This document shows positions 56,151 to 64,000 of a stretch of 64,000 nucleotides of DNA, piece after piece. The DNA comes from CAZPXZ01 sp965219495. Lineage in GTDB: Bacteria; Pseudomonadota; Alphaproteobacteria; Rhodobacterales; CAZPXZ01. Positions within the stretch are counted from its first letter, which is position 1. Each line of letters opens with the position of its first letter. The position numbers and the translations under genes were made by a program. The notes beneath the pieces were generated by a model, which worked only from the letters and a program-made list of their open reading frames with translations, was not told the DNA's origin and searched no databases. The DNA lies in the NCBI GenBank assembly GCA_965219495.1, contig OZ244777.1, positions 1,550,001-1,614,000 on the forward strand, read 5' to 3'.

Positions 56151-56967
56151 ATGAACTGGCGTTGCGCCTTGACTGAACGTCTCGCGAACGAGGTCGCCGC
56201 ACGCTATCGGACATCCGGCTTCCGGCCATTTCTCGTTGGAATTTGCGGTCCACCCGGTTCCGAAAAATCAACAGTTGCAGAGAGACTCCTGCACGAATTG
56301 ACTGAAAGGCGCGGCTTTCAGACTCGGTATTGCCCGATGGACGGCTTTCATTGCACGAACGCCCATCTGCAGGCGCTTTGCCTAAAGCAAGCGAAGGGGC
56401 GAATGGACACCTTCGATGCACGCGCTATGAAAGACGCAACCATAAGGCTGCTCGGTGCAGAGTGCGGAGAAACCGTTCTACTGGCCGTACTACTCACGCG
56501 AACTGCATGAACCGGCGGCGGAAGACGTTCTGATTCTCGCCGATACGCGGGTCTTTCTTGTGAAAGGGAACTACATTCTCGCCGACGCCCCGCATCCGGC
56601 CGATGTGGCGAAAGCGCTGCACTACAAAGTCTTTCTTGATGCGCCTGAGCATTGTCTTCGCGAGCGCCTATTGAATCGGCATCGGGCTTCGGGAAGCACA
56701 AGGCGCGAGGCCGAAAGAAGAGTGGTGGAGACTGATTCTCCGAACATGCGGGAGATCCCAAGATTTGCGTCCACCGCGGATCAGGTATGCGGTACATCCG
56801 CCGAAGCGTACAGCTGGAAAATTGCCCGCCTGGCTGAATTTCTTTCCTGCTACGGCCTGACCGCACGATCGAAAATCCTTCCGCGTCGCTCAACGGCAAA
56901 CTGCACCTCGGTCTCGCGTCGACCGTCTTCGACGGCGTTGATGCCCGTCCAAAGCAAGGCTTCCTGA
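56151..56967 (+). pseudogene. Nucleoside/fructose kinase-like P-loop protein, frameshifted
   Basis: The first frame (56151-56510) has a P-loop GPPGSEKSTVAERLL, where the usual Gly is Glu, and then YCPMDGFHCTNAHLQALCL. Near 56465-56472 an extra base shifts sense to the next frame, which gives KPFYWPYYSRELHEPAAEDV, VKGNYILADAPHPADVAKAL and HYKVFLDAPEHCLRERLLNR. These are the blocks of PRK/YggC-type kinases. Both the frameshift and the altered P-loop indicate loss of function. Confidence 0.7.
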
Positions 56968-57258
56968 ACTCCTTACCTTTCAATCGGGTTCAAGCGGAGT
57001 TTCCCGATGAGTGGCGGCAAGCGCGATTCCTCGACCGAACTCAAACTCCCGTCGAGAGCCGATTTCTCGGGAGCGGTGTGAATATTCGGTTCCGGAAACC
57101 CAGATCACGCAGGAATCTGCCCGGAGCAACCCGAAAGATATTCCTTCAGATTGAGAGATACTGAGAGTTCCAATGAGTTGTAGAAGACTTCGGAATGCGC
57201 CACCCGCCGGCGCCGATACAACAACTGCCGAAAACGGGGATGCCGGGCGGGATTACCG

Positions 57259-57817
57259 TTAATGGAGCCGAACAACAGGAGCATATTCCTGCATGTAGTC
57301 CATCAGGCTCGGCACGCCCGCTTCCCATGTCGGCCTGCCTTCGGGCCGCCATACAAAACCGAGATCGCGAAACGTTTCTTTCACCTCCGCCGTGCGCTCC
57401 GGACCGCACGCTGGATCCAGTCCCAGCCGGATCGCAGTTTCGAGTTGCTCTTCGTCCAGTAAGGACTGCCCTTCAAAAGCCTCCGCCACCGTTCGCGCCA
57501 CTGGCAGAAGGCGCAGTTTCTCCAATTCCTCGTGTCGATCCAAGTAGTAATCGTTCTTCTCGCGGTCGAAGGTTGCTTGGGCGATGCTACCTCCGCCCGA
57601 GTGACACGCCGCCGCGCCGCTTCCGGTACGCCGTCCGCGGCCAGTCGCCACACTGCTGCTCCCCAAAGTTGCAAGAAATAAGGATAACCATGACTCTCAC
57701 GAACCAAGTCTGCCAGCGCATCTTCGTCGATACCGATTTTTTCACTGCGAAGCGGCCTTTCGATCGCCGCCGCTGCCGCCGGCGCGTCCAATCTCTCGAT
57801 CGGGCGCCGCCTGCCCA
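57259..57817 (-). pseudogene. C-terminal fragment of an AAA ATPase
   Basis: Reverse-strand sense begins abruptly near 57800 (IERLDAPAAAAAIERPLRSE then KIGIDEDALADLVRESHGYP and YFLQLWGAAVWRLA), the C-terminal part of archaeal-type AAA ATPases. Near 57583 it shifts frame to IAQATFDREKNDYYLDRHEE and runs to TAA at 57259. The N-terminal ATPase domain is missing. Its place is taken by the transposase-bearing gene that ends at 57818, so insertion or rearrangement cut it. Confidence 0.65.
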
Positions 57818-59449
57818 TTAGTCAGCTTTTACTGAACTAATGATACTGTAGAGGTTGTTCTTGTCGCCAATCTTGACAGCCCTTTCCATGGCCTGTGCGA
57901 CGGCGGCGGGGGGCGTGTAGCCTTCCCAGATGACTTGATGGCCGGGTGGTGCGTCACTCTTTCGGTTGAGATAGCCTCCCAGCCTCGCAATCAGCAGGAT
58001 GGCGCCCCCGAGCGACATCGGCGGAGCCGCCGCACCGTCCCCGGGTGGAGGTTCGATCCGGCGTTCGATGGCGAAATCGCGCAGGATGGCGATCTCGATC
58101 TTCGAGAACATGGTTTCGGCGAGGAGTTCCGGGGTTTCGCGGCCCATCAGCGTCAGGGTAGCCAGTCGCCAGGCGATCACCGCATTGATGGTCACCGTGC
58201 GCTTGATGCGTTCGACCCTCGTATGGGCAATCTTCTCGACGTCGCAACCGGATTTCAGGATCCTGTGATAATCCTTGATGCGCCAGCGCAGACCATACAG
58301 CTCAAGGATCTCCTGGGCCTGGTCGTTGCTCGCGACCGGCAGGGTCGTGATCAGGAGCCATTGCAGCCTCTCGGCTCCTTTCAGCGGCGCCTCCTCCTCG
58401 CAGACATGGACCAGCGAGAGCCGGACCGGGTCGGGTCCCAGGCGCTTCCGTTGCGCTTTCGGCACCGGCAGCGCAATCTCCCGCCAGTGCAGCGCCACCC
58501 GCGCCATCCGGGCCTCGCGGCCAGCGAAGGCCTTCTGAGCGCGGGCCGCCCTGCGTGCAGAGGCGCGATCGACCTTGATGTCGAGATGGGTCCGTGGCGG
58601 CGCCGCGCGGATCGTATCGAACAACTTGCCGCCATCCGCGAGAACCCGGTTGTGCTTCGCACGCACTCGACACGGAACCGCACCCAGCGCCGCGCTCCCC
58701 CGGGGTCGATATGGCGCCCCGGACGCATCCGCCGGGATGACGGGCGACACGAACTCCCAGTACCCCGAGGTCGCAAATGTCTCCACGAAGGCCGACAGAA
58801 GCAACGCCCCCCGCAGAAGCAACGCCCCTCCCTCGCATGACAAGGAGGCGCCGTTATCGTAGTTGTAGTTCATCGCGTGGTGGCCGCGTATACCGAAGGT
58901 GCCCCATCCGTGGTCGTCGGGGTCGTAGCCGGGGTCGCTGCCGCCGTCGGAGGTGAAATGGTGGTTGCGAATGTTCGTCAGCTTGACCCGGTAGCGGAAC
59001 GTCCCGCCCGCGGTGATCGTGTCGATGTCGCTGCCGTTCCCGTCAACGACCTGCAGGCTCATGATCGGCTTGCCCGGCTGCTCCGCCCCGGTGCGCTCCC
59101 TCGCCACCTCCGACCACGCGCCCCCGCCGATGGCGTTCCTCGCCCGCACCCGCAGCTTGTACTCGGTGTTCGCGTCCAGGAAGGGATAGAGCAGCATGCT
59201 CTTGTCCGTGCTCCCGGTCAGATGGGTCCGGAACGATTCGCCTTCGGGATCGGCGGCCTTCCAGTACTTCACCTCGTAGCCAGTGATCGACTGGGCCGAG
59301 GCCGGCGCCGTCCAGCTCACCTCCAGCAGCCCCCCGTGTTCGCGGGCGCGGCCGCCGTCACCGCGGTCGGGGCCGAGGGCAGCTCCGCCCTCACCCTGCA
59401 CTGAACCGCCGCCATCGCTCCGGCCGGCAGTGGGGAAAGGATCGGACAT
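57818..59449 (-). CDS. Chimeric frame: fibronectin-III protein fused to an IS4/Tn5-type transposase tail
   Basis: One open frame of 543 codons joins unrelated parts. Residues 40-122 form a fibronectin type III domain (LEVSWTAPASAQSITGYEVK, then YKLRVRARNAIGGGAWSEV). Residues 123-205 continue a secreted repeat-type protein. From about 262 (RVRAKHNRVLADGGKLFD) it is the C-terminal half of a Tn5-like transposase, up to IWEGY near 519. The transposase motif YGLRWRIKDYHRILKSGC has Lys where the catalytic Glu of Y-R-E-K is expected, and its N-terminal half is absent. An 18-base tandem repeat lies close to the join (about 58797-58832). No signal peptide or clear start is present. It is most likely a non-functional fusion relic. 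Confidence 0.6.
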   Translation of the reverse strand: MSDPFPTAGRSDGGGSVQGEGGAALGPDRGDGGRAREHGGLLEVSWTAPASAQSITGYEVKYWKAADPEGESFRTHLTGSTDKSMLLYPFLDANTEYKLRVRARNAIGGGAWSEVARERTGAEQPGKPIMSLQVVDGNGSDIDTITAGGTFRYRVKLTNIRNHHFTSDGGSDPGYDPDDHGWGTFGIRGHHAMNYNYDNGASLSCEGGALLLRGALLLSAFVETFATSGYWEFVSPVIPADASGAPYRPRGSAALGAVPCRVRAKHNRVLADGGKLFDTIRAAPPRTHLDIKVDRASARRAARAQKAFAGREARMARVALHWREIALPVPKAQRKRLGPDPVRLSLVHVCEEEAPLKGAERLQWLLITTLPVASNDQAQEILELYGLRWRIKDYHRILKSGCDVEKIAHTRVERIKRTVTINAVIAWRLATLTLMGRETPELLAETMFSKIEIAILRDFAIERRIEPPPGDGAAAPPMSLGGAILLIARLGGYLNRKSDAPPGHQVIWEGYTPPAAVAQAMERAVKIGDKNNLYSIISSVKAD

Positions 59450-59494
59450 GCGGTCCCGGTCCGACGGAGGGCCGACGCGCTCCCAGCCACGGGG

Positions 59495-59806
59495 CTAGGA
59501 ATCCTCGCCGGCGCCCGACATCCGCGCGTTGATCCGGTCCTTCAGTATCCGAGAGGGCTGGAACGTCACCATACGGCGGGCGGCGATGAGCGCCGGCTCG
59601 CCGGTCTTCGGATTTCGGCCCATGCGCGGACCCTTGTGGCGCGGCGTGAAATTGCCGAACGACGAGATCTTCACTACCTCCCCGGCGACCAGCCGTTCCG
59701 AGATCGCCTCGATCACCGCACCGACGAAGCGCGCCGCCTCAAGGCGCGACAGACCCACCTCCTCATGCACGGCCTCCGTCAGATCGCCCCGCGTCACCGT
59801 CGCCAT
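59495..59806 (-). CDS. ihfA: Integration host factor alpha / HU-family protein
   Basis: A 103-residue DNA-bending protein from ATG 59806, with GGAGGGG upstream. It begins MATVTRGDLTEAVHEEVGLS. The signature VVKISSFGNFTPRHKGPRMG, then RNPKTGEPALIAARRMVTFQ, includes the DNA-intercalating Pro arm. RNPKTGE and the N-terminal pattern point to IHF-alpha over HU. It sits among mobile fragments, so it may be an extra copy of the chromosomal gene. Confidence 0.9.
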   Translation of the reverse strand: MATVTRGDLTEAVHEEVGLSRLEAARFVGAVIEAISERLVAGEVVKISSFGNFTPRHKGPRMGRNPKTGEPALIAARRMVTFQPSRILKDRINARMSGAGEDS

Positions 59807-59995
59807 CTCGTAACACCCCTCCAGCGTAGCCCGAGCGAGAGATCGGCGAGACCGAGCCGCGCTCATGCGCGGGCTCTCCAACCGGCGCCGCGCGGTCCGG
59901 CGATGCCGGCGCGCCGCTGTCGGATCGATTGCCAAAGCATAACTATCTCTTGAATGAGAAACGCCAGATTTTATCATAGCTTAGGAGGTTATATT

Positions 59996-60289
59996 ATGCC
60001 TGCGCGTGGCCGCGCCGTTACCGTCTTCGCAGCCGGGTCGATGGAGGCGCGATTCGATGACGGCGCGGCCGGCGCGGCGAACTACTACCGCTTCACGCTG
60101 AGCGAAGCGAAACAGATCTGCCTCGGGCTGCGCCGCCAGGACGCCGACGCCGACCTGATTCGGGAGGACGCCGACAGCAACGTGCTCCACAGCAGCGCCA
60201 AACGGGGCACGGCGAACGAGTGGCTGCGCGAGACGCTGCGGGTGGGGAGGTACTACGTGCCCGGACGTGACGTCGCGGAGCAACGTTAG
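59996..60289 (+). pseudogene. Fragment of a PPC-domain secreted protein
   Basis: ATG 59996 follows a GGAGG site and gives 97 residues. AANYYRFTLSEAKQICLGLR and the blocks RQDADADLIREDADSN and GTANEWLRETLRVGRYYV are the strands of a bacterial pre-peptidase C-terminal (PPC) domain. The domain is cut after YYV and the frame ends in unrelated sequence. There is no signal peptide or protease domain. It appears to be a stranded domain of a larger exported protein, like the fibronectin-III piece nearby. Confidence 0.5.
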
Positions 60290-60490
60290 AAGGAGATTCA
60301 TCGATGGGATTGACGTCCTCGAAACCGAGCAAGATCCGATGATTGCAGGCAGCGACATTTGTGCGCGCGGAGACCGCGGTCTTCGTACCCGACGCTCCCG
60401 GCGTGCGGATGGCGTCGTTCAACGACGGCAAGGCGCTCAGCGACGCGGCGGGGCGAACGCGTCGACCCCGGCACCGGAATCGCCCGATCC

Positions 60491-62092
60491 ATGAGCGAAC
60501 TCATCGCAGGCATCGTCGGGGGGTTTGGACTGTTCATCGTGGGTATGTGGCTCCTCACGGAGAATCTCAAAGCGCTGACGACCAGGCGGCTGCGCAGGAA
60601 CGCGGGCCGGTTGACGGAGAACCGGTTTTCTGCCCTCGCCTGGGGAACCCTCGCGGGCGCCATCACCCAGAGCATGTCCGCGATGACATTCATCGTGATG
60701 AGCCTTCTGCGATCCCGGCTGATCACGCCCCGGGGGTCGCTCGCCCTGATCCTCGGCGGGTGCCTCGGCCTGACCGGCCTGGTCGTGATCGTCACCTTCG
60801 ACATCAAGGTGGTTTCGCTCTACGTGCTCGGGCTCGCCGGCGCTGTGGTGGCGAGCGAACGCTTGTCGAGTTTCAGGCGCGTGGCGGCGTCGTTCCTCGG
60901 CGGCGCCATGCTCATTCTCGGACTCGTCCTTCTCAAGGACGCCGCGGCACCGCTTGCCGAACAGCCCTGGTTCCAGGACATGCTGGAAAGCACCGGGGAA
61001 TCGATCGCGCTTGCCTTTGCGGTCGCCGCGTTCCTGACGTTCGTTATCCAGTCCTCGAGCGTGGTCACCGTGCTCGGCATCAATCTCGCGGCGGTCGGGC
61101 TCGTCTCGGTCGATCAGGCCATCATGATCACGTATGGGAGTATCTTCGGTTCGGGCGCGATTCTCTATGTGCTGTCAGCCAGTGTTGCGGGCCAGGCGCG
61201 TCAGGTGGCGATGTACCTCGTGGGCTACAACGCGCTCACCTGCGCGGTGCTGGTTCCGCTGCTGTACTGCGAGATCCACTTCGGCATCCCCCTGGTGAAG
61301 GCGGCAGTCCTCGCGTTGGACCTGGAGGTCGACCAGCAGCTCGCCGCCATCTATGTCTTTCTCAACCTGTTTCTGTTGCCGGTGATGCTCGCAGGGCTCG
61401 AGTGGTCGGTCTCGGTGCTCGAGCGGTTCTGGCCGACCTCGCAGGCCGAGGAGCTTTCACGGCCGCAGTTCATTCACGACCATGCGTCGGTGGACGTCGA
61501 CACCTCCCTGGTGCTCGTCGACCTGGAGCAGCGCCGTGCCGCAAGAAACCTGTCCCGGTTCTTCGATGCGGTGCGCCGGGGCGAGAGGATCGGGCCGCTG
61601 CGTGCTGCAACGCGAAAACTGCTCACCGACGTCACGGAGTTCCTCGACAACCTTCAGACACTTCATTCCATGTACGATGTCGAGCGCCACAATTCGATGC
61701 GGAATCGTCAGAAGCTCCTTGTCTGGCTGGAGGACTCGCTCGGAGCGCTGTGCGAGACCCTGGCCGCTGGCGACGACCAGCCGGCTCTCGCTCAGTTCCG
61801 GATCACCATTTGCGAAAGCGTCGACAGCGTGTTGCTTTCGCTGGTCGATGCGATGGAGTCCGATGACCGGGTGAGCTGGGACATCGCGAGGCGCCTCACC
61901 GGAGATCGCGGCGAAATGATGCGCGAGATCCGGACGGATTTTCTGAGAAGGGACCCGCCGTTGCAGCACACGGAGTTCAGCGACGTCATGCGGATCACCA
62001 ATTCCGTGGAGGAGACATTCTTCCTGTTCTCCAAGATGGAGAAGGAGTTCAACCCGGCCCCCATCGCGGAGGACCATGTCGCCCAGGCATGA
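60491..62092 (+). CDS. Na/Pi cotransporter family protein
   Basis: A 533-residue membrane protein from ATG 60491. Two Na_Pi_cotrans repeats occur: one near GTLAGAITQSMSAMTFIVMS (residues 48-75), the other near FLTFVIQSSSVVTVLGINLA (about 180-205). The QS-rich motifs are typical. After about residue 320 a soluble PhoU-like helical region follows to the end. Related proteins (YjbB/NptA) export or import phosphate with sodium. It is not part of the pst cluster, but the shared substrate is notable. Confidence 0.88.
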   Translation: MSELIAGIVGGFGLFIVGMWLLTENLKALTTRRLRRNAGRLTENRFSALAWGTLAGAITQSMSAMTFIVMSLLRSRLITPRGSLALILGGCLGLTGLVVIVTFDIKVVSLYVLGLAGAVVASERLSSFRRVAASFLGGAMLILGLVLLKDAAAPLAEQPWFQDMLESTGESIALAFAVAAFLTFVIQSSSVVTVLGINLAAVGLVSVDQAIMITYGSIFGSGAILYVLSASVAGQARQVAMYLVGYNALTCAVLVPLLYCEIHFGIPLVKAAVLALDLEVDQQLAAIYVFLNLFLLPVMLAGLEWSVSVLERFWPTSQAEELSRPQFIHDHASVDVDTSLVLVDLEQRRAARNLSRFFDAVRRGERIGPLRAATRKLLTDVTEFLDNLQTLHSMYDVERHNSMRNRQKLLVWLEDSLGALCETLAAGDDQPALAQFRITICESVDSVLLSLVDAMESDDRVSWDIARRLTGDRGEMMREIRTDFLRRDPPLQHTEFSDVMRITNSVEETFFLFSKMEKEFNPAPIAEDHVAQA

Positions 62093-62793
62093 TCCCGGCG
62101 GTCGCGAAGACGTTCAGGCCATGCTTGCCCCGGGAGAGGTGCGACAGATGCAGGGACCGGGGCCGCATGGACCCCCCGAACACACCGGCTCGGGCTCTGC
62201 GGGAAGAAGCGAGGAAGCGGCGTCACCATCGCGTTTGTCGGCATTTGTCCGGGCATCCGTTGGTCGCGCCGGAAGGGCGGTGTAGCCGTTTCGCCAGGCC
62301 GTGGAATAGTTCAGCATCACCGGACGGGGCGTCTCGATGCGCCTGCCCGCGACCGGAAGGTTGGTGATCTGACGGCATACCGTCTTCGCCAGAAACCGCC
62401 CGCAATTGCCCGGATCATGGGGAGAAGGTTACTCCCCCGGACCTGCGTCCCCCAGTGCCGCTCCTCCGCCCCGCCGTCGATCGGGGTCGTCCGGGGCCGC
62501 TCGCACTCGCGAGCAGGTCCAGCGCCCGTTCCAGGGTCATCATGTCGTTGGCGGTCATCGTGGTTCTCCTCCGGTCGGGTGGACTCTGCAAGCCCAACCC
62601 TAAACCGGTGCCGCGATGGCCTCCGCTGTGGATAAGCAGCCCGCCGCCGCCAGACTCTCGACGGTCGCTGCTGCGGGCTGCTTACCCACAGCTACCAGAG
62701 GCAACCAGAGCTCCTACACCACGCTGTGGGACACGACCGCCGGGAGCTGGCGGGCCGTATGCCAGGCTATTCGCACGGTGTCGTGATCGAGGC
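62093..62793. other. Non-coding stretch with an imperfect 20-bp inverted repeat
   Basis: No gene is supported here. The only clear structure is the inverted repeat listed separately at 62625-62692. Short frames on both strands lack motifs. Confidence 0.45.
62625..62692. repeat. Inverted repeat containing DnaA-box-like arms
   Basis: The arm GCTGTGGATAAGCAGCCCGC (62625-62644) and the reverse complement of 62673-62692 agree in 19 of 20 bases, around a 28-base loop. The left arm contains TGTGGATAA, the complement of the DnaA box TTATCCACA. The right arm has TTACCCACA. They may instead be ends of a lost insertion element. Confidence 0.5.
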
Positions 62794-63507
62794 TCAGTCT
62801 GACAGCAGGCGTCTCAGTTGCTGCTTTTCCTCGTGGATGACCCGTTCCTGTTCGCTCTCGCCTCGTCCCTGGTTCAGGGAGAGCATGTGGCCGGCGCATT
62901 GCGCACCAATTTCCAGCAGCGCCACGAGGTCGCCGCTTATCTGTTCGTCATTGTGAATCACGGCGCCGTACTCGTTAGACCATCCCATCCACGCGCTCCT
63001 CGCGGACATGTGGGTAGAATCGTTCCACCAATCCTTCTTGCCCTTCATCCAGCGCACGGTGTCTTCCATGATCTTGCACTTGTCGAGATCGCTCCACATC
63101 TTGGCCAGTCCGGGAGAATTCCGCTTGCTGGCCAAGGTCGTCCAGTCGCGTTCTGCGTCGCCGGGGCTTCTGGACAGGAAGCTCTCGGCGAAGTCTGCGT
63201 CTGCGACGAATTCGAGCCACATGCCCCTTGTGTAGCTCGCGAACATCGGTCGCTTGGTCAGTCCGAACAAGAGGCCGTCCCGGCGATTATCCAGGCTGCT
63301 TTCGAGCAGGGATGCTCCCAGACGGGCAGTCCGCAGCGAGATGTTGTACTGCAGCAGGGCGGCCATTCCCTTCCACCCGATGGTGTTGGTATATCGAGAG
63401 GGTGGCCCCTTTGCACGGTCGACCGCATCCTCCCAAGTCGACAGTCTTCCCTGAATCTGCCGTAGCACGTCGCGAAATGGAGGTGAATTCGCCATGATCT
63501 CCGTCAT
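62794..63507 (-). CDS. Uncharacterised helical protein (237 aa)
   Basis: ATG 63507 (or 63495) gives about 237 residues with no recognised catalytic motif. It is rich in helices. LGASLLESSLDNRRDGLLFG, then RPMFASYTRGMWLEFVADAD with FAESFL, resembles the Arg-Glu helix of uncharacterised HEPN-like or DUF6988-type proteins, by shape only. The tail EQERVIHEEKQQLRRLLSD is a charged helix. It lies 45 bases downstream of a nuclease-like gene on the same strand, so the two may be co-transcribed. Confidence 0.6.
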   Translation of the reverse strand: MTEIMANSPPFRDVLRQIQGRLSTWEDAVDRAKGPPSRYTNTIGWKGMAALLQYNISLRTARLGASLLESSLDNRRDGLLFGLTKRPMFASYTRGMWLEFVADADFAESFLSRSPGDAERDWTTLASKRNSPGLAKMWSDLDKCKIMEDTVRWMKGKKDWWNDSTHMSARSAWMGWSNEYGAVIHNDEQISGDLVALLEIGAQCAGHMLSLNQGRGESEQERVIHEEKQQLRRLLSD

Positions 63508-63551
63508 CGCCACTGCTGGAGGGCTCGATACCTGACGGGGCGCAGGGAGAG

Positions 63552-64000
63552 CTATCCGCCGCCCTTGCCGGCGTGCGGATCCTCGTAGAGATCGAAGAGA
63601 AAGACGTGGACCGTCACCCGTCGCCCCTCGTCTTCTTCGCTCCGCATGAGGACGCGCCATTCCCCGGTCTCTTCGCACGGCAGATCGCGCACGAATAGAG
63701 CATGGCCCCGGATCGCATCGGGAATCGCCGGCAATATCTTCGAGAAATTCCTGTTTCGAGTATTGAAGACAATGACGGACGCCTTGCTGTCTCTCCATGT
63801 GAGGTAACGCAGCAGCTGGTCCAGCGCACCGGTCAGGCTCGCGGGACCGGTCCACAGTTTGCACTCGCCGACAAATGCGGCTCGGCTGTCGGTTTCGATA
63901 CAGATGTCGGTCTTTCCGTTTCCACGAAAGACCTCGCCCATTGCAGCGCCCTCGAAATGGCCGTTCAACTGGGCCAGGATGATGTTCCGCAACCCCTCCT
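63552..64000 (-). CDS. Putative PD-(D/E)XK nuclease-like protein, partial
   Basis: The frame is open from the window edge to TGA/TAG at 63552 and gives about 148 residues, with the N-terminus outside. FRGNGKTDICIETDSRAAFV then GECKLWTG fits the D-(x)n-ExK core of restriction-endonuclease-like folds: Asp in KTDICI, and Glu and Lys in ECK. GALDQLLRYLTWRDSKASVI is the helix-strand that follows it in Mrr-like nucleases. Function is inferred only from this motif. Confidence 0.5.
   Translation of the reverse strand, partial: EGLRNIILAQLNGHFEGAAMGEVFRGNGKTDICIETDSRAAFVGECKLWTGPASLTGALDQLLRYLTWRDSKASVIVFNTRNRNFSKILPAIPDAIRGHALFVRDLPCEETGEWRVLMRSEEDEGRRVTVHVFLFDLYEDPHAGKGGG

Noticed and set aside
62093..62793. 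Replication origin, because of DnaA-box-like arms
   Set aside because: Only two boxes, no AT-rich unwinding region, and no dnaA, hemE or parAB neighbours.
1..64000. tRNA genes, rRNA genes, CRISPR arrays, complete prophage
   Set aside because: No cloverleaf-like sequence ending in GTTCRANNC, no regularly spaced repeats and no phage structural genes were seen by eye. A covariance-model scan was not possible.

Overview
The window looks like chromosomal DNA of an uncultured or little-studied alphaproteobacterium. Markers are a GcrA cell-cycle regulator, the order phoR-pstSCAB-phoU-phoB with long PstC and PstA proteins, a DUF1178 gene next to lysC-ptsP, and xsc beside a cytoplasmic SoeABC-type sulfite dehydrogenase. 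Coding DNA is GC-rich. No tRNA, rRNA, CRISPR array or prophage was seen.

Layout. 1-2.2 kb: N-terminal part of a Fic-family gene and a nonsense-broken two-TM membrane gene overlapping a 37-residue proline-rich ORF. 2.2-5.4 kb: argD-argF and an ABC-2 permease. 5.5-14.3 kb: gcrA, then the complete phosphate regulon. 14.6-22.6 kb: DUF1178 gene, lysC, ptsP and glcDEF (glycolate oxidase). 22.6-24.4 kb: remains of a PIN-like gene and its neighbour. 24.2-25.8 kb: hsp20 behind a clear RpoH promoter, a 41-residue membrane peptide and a SRAP/YedK gene. 25.8-35.6 kb: sulfonate region, with a decayed tauABC transporter, a decayed DUF4399 gene, and intact xsc-soeABC. 35.7-37.7 kb: pth, rplY and a PaaI thioesterase gene. 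38.3-39.6 kb: a complete IS1595-family element with an 8-bp target duplication. 39.9-47.5 kb: an unknown 468-residue protein, a thioesterase remnant, UDP-glucuronate epimerase and UDP-glucose dehydrogenase, a multicopper oxidase and a DUF411 protein. 47.6-51.9 kb: glycosyltransferase, transposase relic, a HigBA-like pair with a broken toxin, and a TIGR04255 protein with an HTH protein. 52.2-57 kb: lutABC, a PfkB kinase and a broken nucleoside-kinase-like gene. 57.3-64 kb: a mosaic of AAA-ATPase, fibronectin-III/transposase and PPC-domain fragments, an IHF/HU protein, a Na/Pi cotransporter, and two uncharacterised genes at the window end, one a partial PD-(D/E)XK nuclease candidate.

The joined themes are phosphate sensing and uptake, oxidation of small organic acids (glycolate, lactate), and oxidation of sulfonate-derived sulfite. 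Xsc would release sulfite plus acetyl phosphate, and SoeABC would oxidise the sulfite on the cytoplasmic side of the membrane. The taurine-type importer beside them is broken in all three genes.

The most striking global signal is pseudogene load. At least ten accessory genes carry single-base frameshifts or single premature stops, while housekeeping operons are intact. This suggests ongoing genome decay, as in a host-associated or recently niche-shifted lineage. Indel errors in the assembly are the alternative for the frameshifts. I found no convincing new multi-gene system. The best candidates are the two-TM/proline-rich pair, the TIGR04255/HTH pair with its three TGTCAA repeats, the 468-residue protein and the two-gene cluster at the right edge.
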